A program made the position numbers and the translations under genes. This document shows, piece by piece, positions 10,084 through 20,770 of a stretch of 64,000 nucleotides of DNA. Under the pieces are notes generated by a model, which saw only the letters and a list, made by a program, of their open reading frames with translations, did no database searches and was not told the DNA's origin. The stretch is taken from positions 124,001 through 188,000 of the forward strand of contig KV918804.1 of assembly GCA_002049455.2 (NCBI GenBank). The letters are read 5' to 3'. This stretch comes from Porphyra umbilicalis (Eukaryota; Rhodophyta; Bangiophyceae; Bangiales; Bangiaceae). Positions within the stretch are counted from its first letter, which is position 1, and each line of letters starts with the position of its first letter.

Positions 10084-12146
10084 CGTGGCGGTGAGTGGTG
10101 TGGGTGGCTCGGGGGGGGGAAAGGGAGACGATGCTGAAGGGATGGGCGTCTTGCAGAGTAGTCGCAAGCTGCCGCCGTCAACGTCAATGGGCACCGTCGT
10201 TCAACTGCACCGCACTGCACCGCCCGTTGACCGTGCGGTGCACCGGGCCGGGTGACGGTGCAGCCCGGTGCGGCCGCTGTTAACCAGCGCCGGTCACCAT
10301 GATGGGATGCGCCCGCCGGGCGCACCGTCATGGCGCGGGGTCGACCGGGCAAGGCCGGCGCGCGCGGCTCTGCGGCGCGCCCCTCCCACCGCGGTGCCGC
10401 CATTGTCAGCACCGGGTGGGGGAGCGCGCGGGGGGCGTCCATGACGTTGGGGTCGGGCGGCCGCGCCCGCCTCTGACGGCGGCGGGGGAGCGCGTCAAGC
10501 CGCCGCCGTGTCCACAGGCACGGCGCTGCGCCGCCGGCGGCACCTGTGACGGCGCAGGGCGTCCACGCCCCTGGCCGACCGCGCCACCGTCGGCGGTGCG
10601 GGTGCGTGCGGGGGGCGACGCTGCCGCCCCACGGGCGGCCGCCCGCCCGCGTCGAGCAAGTACAGGGCCGCCGGGAGGGGTCACGTCTGCCCCGCAGCGC
10701 TGGGCGGGGGCGGCGCGGAACACCCGACGACGGGTTGCCCCACCGGGACGGCGAGCACAGAGGGGCGGGGGGGGGGGGGGGGGGGGGTGGCGGCACGAGC
10801 GCCCGCCGCCGAGCCGCCGGGGCGTGTCGAGCAGGGGCGCAGCCGCGACGCGCGTGAGATCCCAATGGGAGCGTGGCTTTCGCCCGCCGCCACGCCGCGG
10901 CGATTATCTGGGGCGCCCCGCCCCGGCGGCGTCCTGCGGCGGTCGCGGTCGTCACCGGCGGGGTGGGCGCGGCCGCCCGCCGGAATTGATCGCACGCCGC
11001 AGCGCCGACCCCCGCGGCGGACGGGGTGGCCGCCACACCCCTCTCAGATGGACGGCATGGTGCCTTGCAAGGCGGTCTTGCGCCGCCCTCGACCGCGCAG
11101 GTCGGGGGACGTGCGCGGCCCCCGAGTCAGCAGGGCGCACCTGTCGCAGTTGTCGCCGTCTGTGGGCCCGCTGGCCGCCCGGTGGCTGTCGGTTCCCAGC
11201 TGGTTGATTGCTTTTTTTGGGGGGGGGTGATGCCTGCACGGGACGCCGCCTCGTTCCATTGGGCTGACACGCACCCCCCCAGGCGCGCCGACGGGTCCGC
11301 GTCCCGGCGGGCTGGTGCGGCCCCGCGCCGGCGCGCTGACGTGGTGCTCGCCACCCGCGGGCTGTGGGGAGGGACCGAGCAACCGAGAAGAAATGGGAGC
11401 CGTGGGATCTGTAGAGGAAGTGGGGGGGGGGGGGGGGGGGTCGGACCGCTTGCGCCATCCGCGGTGGCGGACGCAGCAGCGGTAGCGGTCGCGGCGGCGG
11501 CAGTGGGGACGGCGACTTGAGTCACACGCACACCGACAGGGCACCACGGGCACGAGCGTCGTGCTGCAGCTGCCGCGTTGACGCCGTTTGTCAGCCTGGG
11601 TGGGCGTCGAGGCCGGGCCCTCCTCCTTGGTGCCGGGGCGGGGGGGGGGGCGTTGTCAGTCGTGCCGTTGTCGCGATCCGCTGTGGCCCCTGGGTGGGTG
11701 CGGCGAGGTGTGTGGCGGCGGTGCCCGGTGCCCGCCGCCGCGCGCACGGTTGGGGCACGTGGCGAGCGGCGGGGGGGGTGGTGCGGTACAGGTGGCGGCG
11801 GGGTTGGGTGTCGGCCCGCGCGGGCGCGGCCGCCGTCGATGCGCGCAAGTCGACGCCGGTGCCGCAACGTGCTGCGCGCGCCGCCCCTGGTTGCCACAGG
11901 CAGGTATGAATATGGGCGCCCGCCTCCCGCGGTTGCCCACCTCCCGCCCAACACACAATCACACCCAAGCCCCTCCACCGACCGCACGGCCGACGTGGAC
12001 ACCATCCAGACGGGGGGGAGAGTGCTCCTCGGTCGGACCCGACCAACTCTGTCCGATCAGTCTTCTTCTGCCGCGTGGGTGTGACCCGCTGCCGTCCCAG
12101 CCCCGTCCGCGACCCCTCGCTCCTTGACGGCCACCCCGTCGGTGCA
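10084..12146. other. 2-kb GC-rich region between divergent malectin-like genes
   Basis: This region must contain both promoters. It is extremely GC-rich with G-runs near 10,769-10,787 and 11,421-11,440. The open frames on both strands are Arg/Pro/Ala/Gly strings without domains and overlap one another, so I call no gene. A run of TATGAATATGGGCG near 11,900 is the only AT-richer point. Confidence 0.45.
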
Positions 12147-13364
12147 ATGGCGCGCGGCTCCACTGCGCACCGCCTGTGTACGGCACTAGCAGTCGCTGCC
12201 GCGGCCGCGACGGCCGTGGCCGGCCAATCGGCGCTGCCCGGCAACATCCGCTACGTCAACTGTGGGAGTGACCTCATCAAGAGCTACGAGGGCCACACAT
12301 GGGCCGCGGACACGGGCTTTGAAGGCGGCTTGCAGTGGGTGCGCACGCAGCTGGAGGGCACCGGCCTGCCGTCGCTCTTCCACACCGCGCGGTACCGCGC
12401 TGGCAGCCTCCGGTACACCCTCGAGGTGCCCGCGTCGTCGACGTACCGGCTCGAGCTCGTGTTTGCCGAGACCTTTTTCACCGAAGCCGCCCGCCGCTTC
12501 ATGGACGTCTTTGTCACCGTCGATGGGGAACAAACGGAAGCGGCGGCGCTCGGTCTGGACGTCTACGGGGTGGCCGGAACGTCCCCGTACAAGGTGGTGT
12601 ATCCGCCCCTCAACAGCACGACGTACGGCATGCCCGTGACGTCGACGGTGGTGGTGACGCTGCAGTCGTCGGTGCCGGGCGGGGTGGTGCCGGTCGGCAA
12701 CGCCGACCCGTTCCTCTCTGGCTTTGGCGTGTACGAGGACGCGGCGCCGACGCCGACGCCGGCGCCGACGCCCGGTGCGGAGGCGCCGCTCCCGACGCCC
12801 GACGTGTCGACCATCTCGGCGGCGTTTGCCGCGACGCAGGCGGCGGGCGCGCCGACGCTCTTCCTCCGCACCGACGCGGCGGCGGTGGTGGCCAACGCGA
12901 GCGCGGTCACGGCTGAACTGGCGGTCCTCGTCGCCCAAGTCGACACGGTCCGCGGCGTCACGCCGTCGTCGCCCGACGTTGAGGCGGCCTACGCCGCCGC
13001 GTCGAACGCCTTTGCGGCCGCCGACGCGGCGGCGGCGGCTGTGGCGGCCACGCACGACGCGTCACACGGGCCGCTGACCGCCGCCTACACCGACGCCATG
13101 GCCTTTATCAACACCCTCTCCCCAGAAGTGTGCTCGTACATCACCGGCTTTGTGCGGCCGTTCCAGTTTGCCGACGAGGCGATGCTGGCCGTCAAGGTGG
13201 AGGCCGTGCAGACGGCGGCGGCCGCCGCGTCCGCGGCGGCGCCGACGCTGGCCGAGAAGAGTGCCGCGCTGCAGGCGGCGGCCGCCGCCGCACGGGAGGC
13301 GGCCGACGCCTTCTTGGCCGAAGTCCGAGGCGACGCGCAGCCGACGCCGGTGCCGGTGATTTAG
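12147..13364 (+). CDS. secreted malectin-like domain protein B
   Basis: A 405-residue protein starting at the ATG at 12,147 (MARGSTAHRL), followed by an Ala/Val-rich signal peptide ending near VAGQS. The malectin-like domain opens with IRYVNCGSD and YEGHTWAAD, continues with LPSLFHTARY, YRLELVFAETFF, RRFMDVFVTVDG, and ends with VVVTLQ near residue 175. A linker of repeated Pro-Thr (APTPTPAPTP) follows, then a long Ala-rich helical region containing LSPEVCSYI. The same order of parts, including the LSPxVC motif, occurs in the divergent gene at 8839-10,083, so the pair arose by inverted duplication and has diverged strongly. No kinase or membrane anchor is seen, so both are probably soluble wall or extracellular proteins. 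Confidence 0.75.
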   Translation: MARGSTAHRLCTALAVAAAAATAVAGQSALPGNIRYVNCGSDLIKSYEGHTWAADTGFEGGLQWVRTQLEGTGLPSLFHTARYRAGSLRYTLEVPASSTYRLELVFAETFFTEAARRFMDVFVTVDGEQTEAAALGLDVYGVAGTSPYKVVYPPLNSTTYGMPVTSTVVVTLQSSVPGGVVPVGNADPFLSGFGVYEDAAPTPTPAPTPGAEAPLPTPDVSTISAAFAATQAAGAPTLFLRTDAAAVVANASAVTAELAVLVAQVDTVRGVTPSSPDVEAAYAAASNAFAAADAAAAAVAATHDASHGPLTAAYTDAMAFINTLSPEVCSYITGFVRPFQFADEAMLAVKVEAVQTAAAAASAAAPTLAEKSAALQAAAAAAREAADAFLAEVRGDAQPTPVPVI

Positions 13365-13747
13365 GCGGCCTGGGCGGGCGGCGGGCGCGCGGGGGGGGGG
13401 GGGGGGTGCGGGGGGGGAACTGCAGGGAGAAGGCGACGCGTTGGCGTAGTTGGAAGGAGGGGAGGAGGGGCGTGCGCTCCCTCGCGTGATGCCTGGCGGC
13501 GGCGCAAGCGCGGTCGCCGCTGGGCGCACGCGGGGGTGGCCCGAGCATCGAGCGTAAGGTGTAACTCTGCTGTAAACTTTTGGCATGTTGTGTGCGCTCG
13601 GCAGGTCCGCGGTGCGGCGGGTCGCCACGACCACCAAGCCGTGGGGGCAACCGCGTCTCTGCCCCGTTTACTTTGACCCCCTCCGCGTCGCGTGGTCGCT
13701 GACGACGGCCTGCCGCCCTCGGCCCCCCGACCGCAGGGCAACGGCGC
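13365..13747. other. intergenic, convergent 3' ends
   Basis: A short region between convergent genes with a long G-run at about 13,390-13,406. Nothing else was recognised. Confidence 0.5.
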
Positions 13748-15148
13748 TCAGTGGCCCCGTCCCCACAGCCGGTTGTCCGTGCGGGCGTCGGCGGTGGCCG
13801 CTTGCAGGGTCGCCAGCGCCTCATTAATGTCCGACTGCACCTCCCGCAGGCGCTTGGCGTGCAGCAGCCGCAGCACTGAGCCGATAGTGTCCACGGCCTC
13901 GTCTGTGCACCACAGAAAAAAAAAACAGGCGCGCCCTCAAAAACATGAGGGGGACGACAAGAACAACAGCAAGTGCAACAGGCAGAGCAGTGTGTCAGAG
14001 AAGCGTACTTAGGTGCACCGTCCCGCAAGCGGCACCCACGGTAGCGCAACCAAGCGTCGCCACACGACGTGCGCCCGGTCACGCCAGCCCAAAACACATC
14101 CACTCAAAAAAGCCCCCAAACGTACCGCCCGTCGCAATGCCCGACGGAAAGTCCTTGAGGCTCAGCCGCTCCTCCGCGGGCGTCATGTCCGCATCCGCGT
14201 CGGCCGCGTCGGCCCGACCCGCCTCCTTGGCCGCCTGCCAGTCGAGCACGTGCCGCGCGGCCACGGCGGTCGCCGCGGCGGCGCAACTGCCACCTGGCGG
14301 GGCGGCCAGCCCGCACGCTGCCACCACCGCCGCCGCCGCCGCGTGGACGGCCGGGTCAGCGGCGGCGCCCACGACGACGCGCGCGGATGCGGCGGGCGCC
14401 GTCGCGCCCGCCGCCGCGGTATCACCCCCCCCGTCACCTGCCGCTGGCGCGGCGCCCGCGGCGCCATCTCCATCGGCCGCCGCGTCGGCCGCCGCCGCCG
14501 CCGCGTCGTCGGCAATGGCCACGTCCAGGGCGGTGCGGGCGAGCCACGCGGCGACCGCCGGCACGGAGTAGAATTGGCCAACGGCGGGGGCGCCCGCGTA
14601 GGATGGTGTGAGGGCCGTGATATAGGCGGCCAGCGCGGACGCTGCGGCCGCGGGTGGTAGCGCGGGGGGGGCGGGCGCCGCCGCGTCGGCGCCGTTGGTG
14701 ACGGGGTAGAAGAGCGCCGACCGGTCGGTTACGGGTAGATGGCGCAGGTGGGTGTCCTCGAGAAAGACGGCAAGACGGTGGACCGCCAAGACGTCTGTGT
14801 TAACCAGACAGGGGCACACCGTTGCGCAGTGCAAGCAGCGAGAGCCAGCCAGTACAAGAGAAAAGAGGCCAGGAGCAGAGTGGAATCAAAGCGCATCATA
14901 CGCATGAGAAAACAGATGCACGTGATTGCGGTACCACAAAAGCAGCATGGAAACATGTGCATGGTACCCTGCGGAGGCGCCAGCTATCGCCTCTGAGGAG
15001 CTAGCGGTGCGTCCGCAGACAGCATTGGGGACGGCCACCTGCATCACTCCCCCACCGTACCTGTATCTTCAAAGTCAGCAGCGAATGGGCAGCGCAGCGC
15101 CGTTAACCAGCGGCGGAGAGCCACCGTCGATACCGTTCGGGCGGCCAT
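13748..15148 (-). CDS. RTRAF: RTRAF (hCLE/C14orf166-type) protein, three exons
   Basis: Exons are 15,148-15,061, 14,794-14,126 and 13,902-13,748; both introns (266 and 223 bp) are phase 1, with donors GTACGGTG and GTACGTTT and acceptors AACACAG and GTGCACAG. The 303-residue product follows the animal protein end to end: RRWLTALRCPF, then LAVFLEDTHLRHLPVTDRS (animal form IVWLEDQKIRHYKIEDR), FPSGIATGDEA (animal LGFDTGDA), and the C-terminal VLRLLHAKRLREVQSDINEA with ADARTDNRL (animal ILRLLHIEELRELQTKINEA, ADPKTDHRL). In animals the protein is part of the RTCB tRNA-ligase complex and of RNA transport and transcription complexes, so a role in RNA splicing or transport is likely. The middle carries an Ala/Asp-rich insertion of roughly 80 residues. 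Confidence 0.88.
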
Positions 15149-16287
15149 GGTGCAGGCCGAACGACGCAACGCAGAGGTCCCCCGCACTGGGCAGCGGTGG
15201 CGACAACGGCGGCCGCGGCGACCGTGGTGGCCAGCGGAGAATGTGGAGGACCAAGACGGTTCACCACCGGCGAAAGTCTGCACGACTGTAAATAGAAAAG
15301 AAGGCAGGTAGCAGCGTAAGGGAGCGTGTCGCCGAGAGACTGGGACGACGGGAGGGCGGAGGCCGACGTCGGCCGATGCCGACGCCGATGCACCGGTGAC
15401 TGAACCAGCGTGTCCACGTCACGATTGCCGGTTGGGCCAAGACATTCAAGAGAGCGTTTCGATTTTCGCTGCGAAAATGTCTAGGTTGGTTCCCGGTCTT
15501 TGATCGGGCGGGGAACGAGTGTGCCACCGCCACCGCCGCCGCCACCGCCATCTTTTCTGTCACCGCCTCCGCCGCCGCCGCCGCCACCCCCAACGCCGCC
15601 ACCGCCACTGCCACCGCCACCGCCGTCACACAACCGTGCTGCGGTAGGATTAGCGGACGTGGCAGTTGGCAAGGGGACGCCCGCGGCCGAGACGGCGGCG
15701 ACCGCATCACGGTCGCCGTCGGACAGCTGCCAGCAGCCCCGGGTGGGGATGAGGCAGTCGGTGCGGTGACTTCGCGCCGTGCACGGAGGGGGGGGAGTTT
15801 GCTGTCAACGACCACTCTGCCGGGGGGGCAGCATCGTGGCTCGGCGGGGTGCTGATGTGTTCTAGGTGGCCACGTGGGACGGGGGGAGCGGGGGGGTCGG
15901 CAGAGCGCGCGACGGTGCCCGGTGCCTGCCGCCGCCCGCCGCGCGAGACTGGCAGCACCGGCGGTGGGCGGGCCGTGGCGGCGCCAATGCCAACGGCTGG
16001 GACAGCCACGGCTGCGGCCACAGCTTTTGCGAGGAATCCTTGAGAACTTCCCTTGCCCCATGAAAACAAGCGGAGAGACTACTAGGAGACAAGCGCACGA
16101 AAGCAACGTACGTGGGAGCAGCGTGGAACGGGCACAAACAAACAGCTCGCGTGTCCGACCACCCGCCACGGCTCGCGAGGTGGTCGCCCCCGACGGGTCA
16201 GCGTCGGCATCCTGCTCGGCCGCCGGTCTCTAGAAAAACGACGACCACGTCTTTGTTCACCCCACCAGCCGCCCATGCGTGTGACGC
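15149..16287. other. spacer with GCC/ACC repeat; weak gene candidate
   Basis: The stretch holds a (CCGCCA)-like repeat at about 15,515-15,635. On the minus strand a weak two-exon candidate exists: ATG at 16,210 to 16,112, donor GTACGTTG, then an exon ending at 15,707 that includes the hydrophobic KAVAAAVAVPAVGIGAATA. The donor fits the consensus of neighbouring genes and the frame is kept, but the product (about 147 residues) matches nothing I know and the acceptor is poor. I do not call it as a gene. Confidence 0.3.
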
Positions 16288-18271
16288 CTAGGCCGCGCGC
16301 ACCGGGACCCCCCCAGGCCACATGACGGCGCCTGGTGCCCCCGGCATCTGCGGCAGTCCCGGCATTGGCCCACTCGTGACCGGGGTGCACGGCACCTGCG
16401 GTGCCGGCACGGCTTGCTGCGGCGCCGTCGGCTGCGGTGCCACCGGCGGCGCCGCTGGCTGCGGTGCCGTCGGCGGCGACGCCCCTGGCTGCGGCGCTCC
16501 GCCCACGGGGCACGCCGGGTCGAGCCATGCGAGCTTGTAGCGGCCCACCGTCGGCACCGTCGGCGCCTGCAGCAGCGCGCGCACGTCGGCGACCTTGAGG
16601 CTGCCGGCGTTGGGGATGCTGCTCAGCAGCGCTGCCACCACGCCGCTGGTGTGGGGCGCGCTCATGCTCGTCCCGGTCTTGGTCCGCAGGCCGCCTTGGT
16701 AGTCCACCGACAGGATCTGGCGGCCAGGTGCAATGACGTCAATACACGAACCCGTGTTGGACGACCGATACACCGAATCATCAGCGTCCGCGTTGGCCAC
16801 CGTGATGACGTGGTCGGTGCCGCCCGGCGAGTACCGGCACGCGTCCCTGCCGTTATTGCCGGCGCTGACGACCGGGATGACCCCCTGGGCGGCCATGCGC
16901 GCCGCGGCCGCGTCCAGCTTGTTGCGGCTGCTGTGGAAGGAGGCCTGCATGATGACGGGCACGAGTGGGTTGGCGACCTTGTACGCGGTCGCATAGTCAA
17001 AGCCGGCAATCGCGTCGCGCCGCACGTTGTGCCCGTCCTTATTGTTGACCTTGACGCAGACCATGCGCACGCGCGGCGCCACGCCCGTGTCCGTGCCGCC
17101 AACGGTGCCGGCCACATGGGAGCCGTGGCCACGGTCGTCACGGCCCGAGGGGGGGAAGGGCGAGCCGGGCAGCGCCAGCGTGGTCACCCGCCCCCCGAAT
17201 TGGGGGTGCTCGGGGATGCACCCGCTGTCGACGACAAAGACGACGACGTCCGCGCCGGCATTGTAGCAAGGGGCGGCGGTCTTGTTCCAGTCGAGCGGTT
17301 GGCTGCGCTGGTTGACGCTGCGGGAAGGCGATCGGGGACATTCAGAAAGGAGCAAGCGGGGACCGAAAAACCACGGCGCCGCGGGCGCAGGGAACGAGAC
17401 AACATGGAATGGCGCGTGCGGCAGCCACGATGACAGCGACAGAGAGAAGGAACCAGTCAGAACAGATTCAAACGCAGCCCTGCAGGAGGGGAAAGACACT
17501 CGCTGCAGGATCAATTGCATATATGACACCACCCCCACCCCAATGATGCGGTAGATTTGTCTGTGCGACGTGTAGGCCAGTCCAGAACTCGACGGGCACG
17601 TACCGGTCCAGTCCCCAAAAGTAGGGCGCTCCCGTGACGGGATGAGTCAGCGGAATGTCTGTGAGTCACAAGTGCGTCATTCGTCGCGAGAGCCGTCTAC
17701 ATCGAGAGGTCAAAGCATCTGGATACGCGGGGTTTAGTCAGTGGCTATCCCAGCAACCCATGGACGTGTGCCAGTCATCCAGCAACAGCATCCTGTTCCA
17801 CACCCCCTCCCGCTCGAGGTACGTACCTTCCTTGCGCATGCGCCGGGAGACGCCCCAATCCTCGTCTGCGCCGTCGACGCCTTCATCCGCCAAAATGACC
17901 CCGTCGTCTTCCACAACCAGCACGCCCTCCAGGCCGGCCACGCCACTGTCGTCCGCGGCATCTGTGGCCTCCATTGCCGCCTGGTTACACGTGGCGGTGG
18001 CCATGCGCAGCGCCCGCAGCAGCTTCACTCGCGTGCAGCCGCGGGCGGTCAAGGCAGCCGCTACTCTATCCTGGCAGGCGGGGTCGCAGGCGTCGTCCAG
18101 CGTCAGCACGCGCCCGTCGGCAGCGGCAGCGTTGAGGGCGACAAGTCGCGCCGCGGGAGTGGAGAGGTCCAGGCCGTCGCTGATGACGGAAGCACCGACA
18201 GAAGTGGCGTTAGCCACGGTCGCCGCGACCGCCATGGCTGCAGCCAGCTTCAGACCACGAAGGTAACCCAT
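16288..18271 (-). CDS. secreted subtilisin-like serine protease (S8, proteinase K group), three exons
   Basis: Exons are 18,271-17,827, 17,658-17,604 and 17,317-16,288; phases 1 and 2 match exactly and both donors are GTACGT. The product is 509 residues. Exon 1 encodes a signal peptide (MGYLRGLKLAAAMAVAA) and a propeptide of the inhibitor I9 kind; exon 2 supplies the FWGLDR motif that precedes mature proteinase K-type enzymes. The catalytic triad is intact: Asp in VFVVDSGC, His in DRGHGSHVAGT, Ser in GTSMSAPHTSG; the oxyanion Asn is in SAGNNGRDA. The substrate-pocket segment normally SLGG reads QASFHSSRN here, so specificity may differ. The last 75 residues are a Pro/Ala/Gln-rich tail (APQPTAPQQAVPAPQ). 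Likely a secreted or vacuolar endopeptidase. Confidence 0.9.
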
Positions 18272-18957
18272 AGTGGAGCGACGAGTAGCCACAGAGGCAC
18301 ACTCGTGAGCGTGTGTGTTCCCAGAGGTCTGTACCCCCAGAGACAACCTAGGTTGTCGTGGGCGCTCCAAGAAGCGAAGCCAGTAAGCAGCCACGACAGT
18401 GCCCACGACGCGCTACGTGACGGGGGGATGCAGGCCGTGTCGATTCAAAATGAGAAGTCGGGGTCACTCTTGTAGACCTGGACGAGGGAAGCGGTCACGG
18501 CTAGTAGTAGCCACGGGTAGGCCGGCGCGAGGCTTGTTCCCGACCCCGAGCTTTCTCCACCCATGTCCAGCAGCGTCAAATACCAGACAAGTGAGTTCCT
18601 GACGAGGCGAATGCAGTAGACACTTCTACGTAACGAACCTGGTCGGCACCCCCGCGTCGGCCTGCACTCCTTTCGACTGTCAAGGGCGGTTGCCGTCACA
18701 GCAAAGTGGGCACGGTGGGCCTCCGAGGCCCTCCGGCACCCCCGTTTGATCACCCCATGATGGGGCGTACTGTACTGTATGAATCAAGGCTGACAAAGCC
18801 CCGGATTTTGGAGTTTCTCGCTCTGCAGCTTCACCACCCGCTCCGCAACGTATCCTATCGAACGACAGCCAGACCTGACCCACGAGCAGCGCCACCGCCA
18901 CAGGTCGCTGCAATCGCTCCATACAGTCAATATCCGGTTATATGCGCTCCAGTTATA
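18272..18957. other. upstream region of the protease gene; no other gene
   Basis: It contains the protease promoter. Base composition drops from the GC-rich norm towards 18,770-18,957, where the mobile-element-rich region begins. No coding signal was recognised. Confidence 0.45.
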
Positions 18958-18970
18958 TTGCAGTCTGCTC

Positions 18971-19104
18971 CATTTTGCCTGTCTGGGTCGGAACAGAACG
19001 CAATCACGACGGACTCTCAGCCATCCATTCAGCCGGATACGTACCGCTGGCCAATAGGATTTCGTCCTGATTGCGTTCTGTTCGGACTCACACCGGCAAA
19101 ATTG
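18971..19104. mobile_element. small foldback insertion inside the larger element
   Basis: A 134-bp inverted-repeat unit starting CATTTTGCC and ending GGCAAAATTG, with GGAACAGAACGCAATC near one end matched by GATTGCGTTCTGTTC at the other. Its centre (CAGCCATCCATTCAGCCGGA) is shared with the element at 48,181-48,341, so both belong to one family or share a core. A clear target duplication is not visible. Confidence 0.6.
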
Positions 19105-19490
19105 AGGCCCTTTCTTAGCAATTCCTTCGTTCATGTGACGCTTCGTGTGACGAGCTCTCAGCTTAGAAAGGTCGCAGTGGGTTGTCCCTTCGTGTGACAG
19201 TGTGACGCGGAATGTTTCTGATGAATTTAACGTAAGTGATGGTCGGTCAAAGGGCTGACTGCGAGCGCTCGGTTGCTAGGCTCGGCACGGGCGCACACCG
19301 ATGGTGTAAAACACCGTGGTTCAACATATGCCATGAGAGCGACGCCTTCGTCGCCCTCCCCTCGTTGCCGGCGCCTCGTTGCCGAGCCAGACAGCCTGAA
19401 ATTGAACCCTTGGCGCCACGTTCGCCGAACCAGGATAGCCTCGCTGGATGGTCCATGCAGCAGGCTGTGCACAGCCGGGGAAGAAGTCAC

Positions 19491-19551
19491 ATGTGATCAC
19501 ACGAAGCAACGTCGGAAAAGAACTTTCCGACGTTGCTTCATGTGATCACAT
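19491..19551. repeat. 61-bp near-perfect palindrome
   Basis: ATGTGATCACACGAAGCAAC pairs with GTTGCTTCATGTGATCACAT around a five-base centre, with a single mismatch in the stems. It sits at the inner edge of the left arm of the foldback element and has no counterpart at the right arm. Confidence 0.75.
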
Positions 19552-20770
19552 CGACCTTGCGGCGTGCTGGTCTTGTGGAACGGTTTCAAGTGCGAACTTG
19601 GAAACAATCAATTCCAAATCGACTGGTGTGATGGACATTCGAGTCCGTCGGCTCCTGCTGGCTGCAGTCGAAAGCGACGCCACAGTCGAGTCGGGCCACG
19701 TCTTCCCCCTTCTTCGGCAACGCCCCACGCCCCTCAGCGTTGTCCGAAAGACAAGCTGGTCCCCTGCGCTGCCATGTGGCAGATGGCCGCCTCTCCGTCC
19801 CCGTTTCTGTACGACAGCACAAATTCGAGGATTCCTCAGTACGCCCGTAGCGCGATACGAGCGTACGCTGCAGGTATCATGGCAGGCCCAAGCTGCCCCC
19901 CCAACGGACTTCTTCCATGGCTCTACACAGCATGCTGCATGGACCATCCAGCGAGGCGATCTTTGTGTTGCGAACGTAGCGCCAAGGGTTCAATTTCAGG
20001 CTGCCTGGCTCGGTAACGAGGCGTCGGCAACGAGGCGAGGGAGACAAAGGCGTCGCCCTCATGGCTTATGTTGAACCACGGAGTTCTACTGCATCGGTGT
20101 GCGCCCGTGCCGAGCCCAGCATCCGAGCGCTCGAAGTCAGCCCTTGGACCGACAATCACTTACGTTAAATTCATCAGAAACATTCCGCGTCACACTGTCA
20201 CACGAAGGGACAACCCACTGCGACCTTTCTAAGCTGAGAGCTCGTCACACGAAGCGTCACATGAACGAAGGAACTGCTAAGAAAGGGCCTGAGCAGACTG
20301 CAATATGACATGTCATATAAGTGGGAGATTCTCGATCGACAATCTCACCGCGAGCGTCAGCGGATTATTCGATCGTCAAGTGGGATACAGTCCGGTCGAC
20401 AGGAATTGAAATTTCATCGGAATCCCACGGTCAGGACCCCCCGTCGTCAGCCCCACGGTCAAGGACCCGCCGTCATCGGCCCCACCAGCCAGCACCCACC
20501 GTCGTCGGCCCCATCGTCGTCGGCCCCACCGTCGTCATCCCCACCAGTTTCGGCCCCACCGACGCTGCCCTTCCGTCTTCGGCCCCACCGCCTGTTGGCC
20601 CTTGGTCAACTGATCTCTGTCACACCAACCGCGTCCGCCCCGGTTGGATGACAGTATTGGAGCCTTGAGAGCGGTACCGACCGTACGGCTTTTTTCGTGG
20701 ATTGACGTGATTTTGAGTCTAGCGAGCGGGCGCTTAAGATTTCTTCTTTCGGTTTGTAGTTCCTACTCTT

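Larger units (their letters stand above)
18958..20303. mobile_element. 1.35-kb foldback DNA element, TA target site, nested
   Basis: Both ends read TTGCAGTCTGCTC inward and are flanked by TA, the target of Tc1/mariner-group elements. Long inverted arms of about 385 bp (19,105-19,488 and 19,908-20,292) enclose about 420 bp of central sequence without a transposase. In the left arm the terminal 13 bases are parted from the rest by 134 bp (18,971-19,104) that are absent from the right arm, which is best explained by a later insertion. It has no coding capacity, so it is non-autonomous. Confidence 0.75.
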
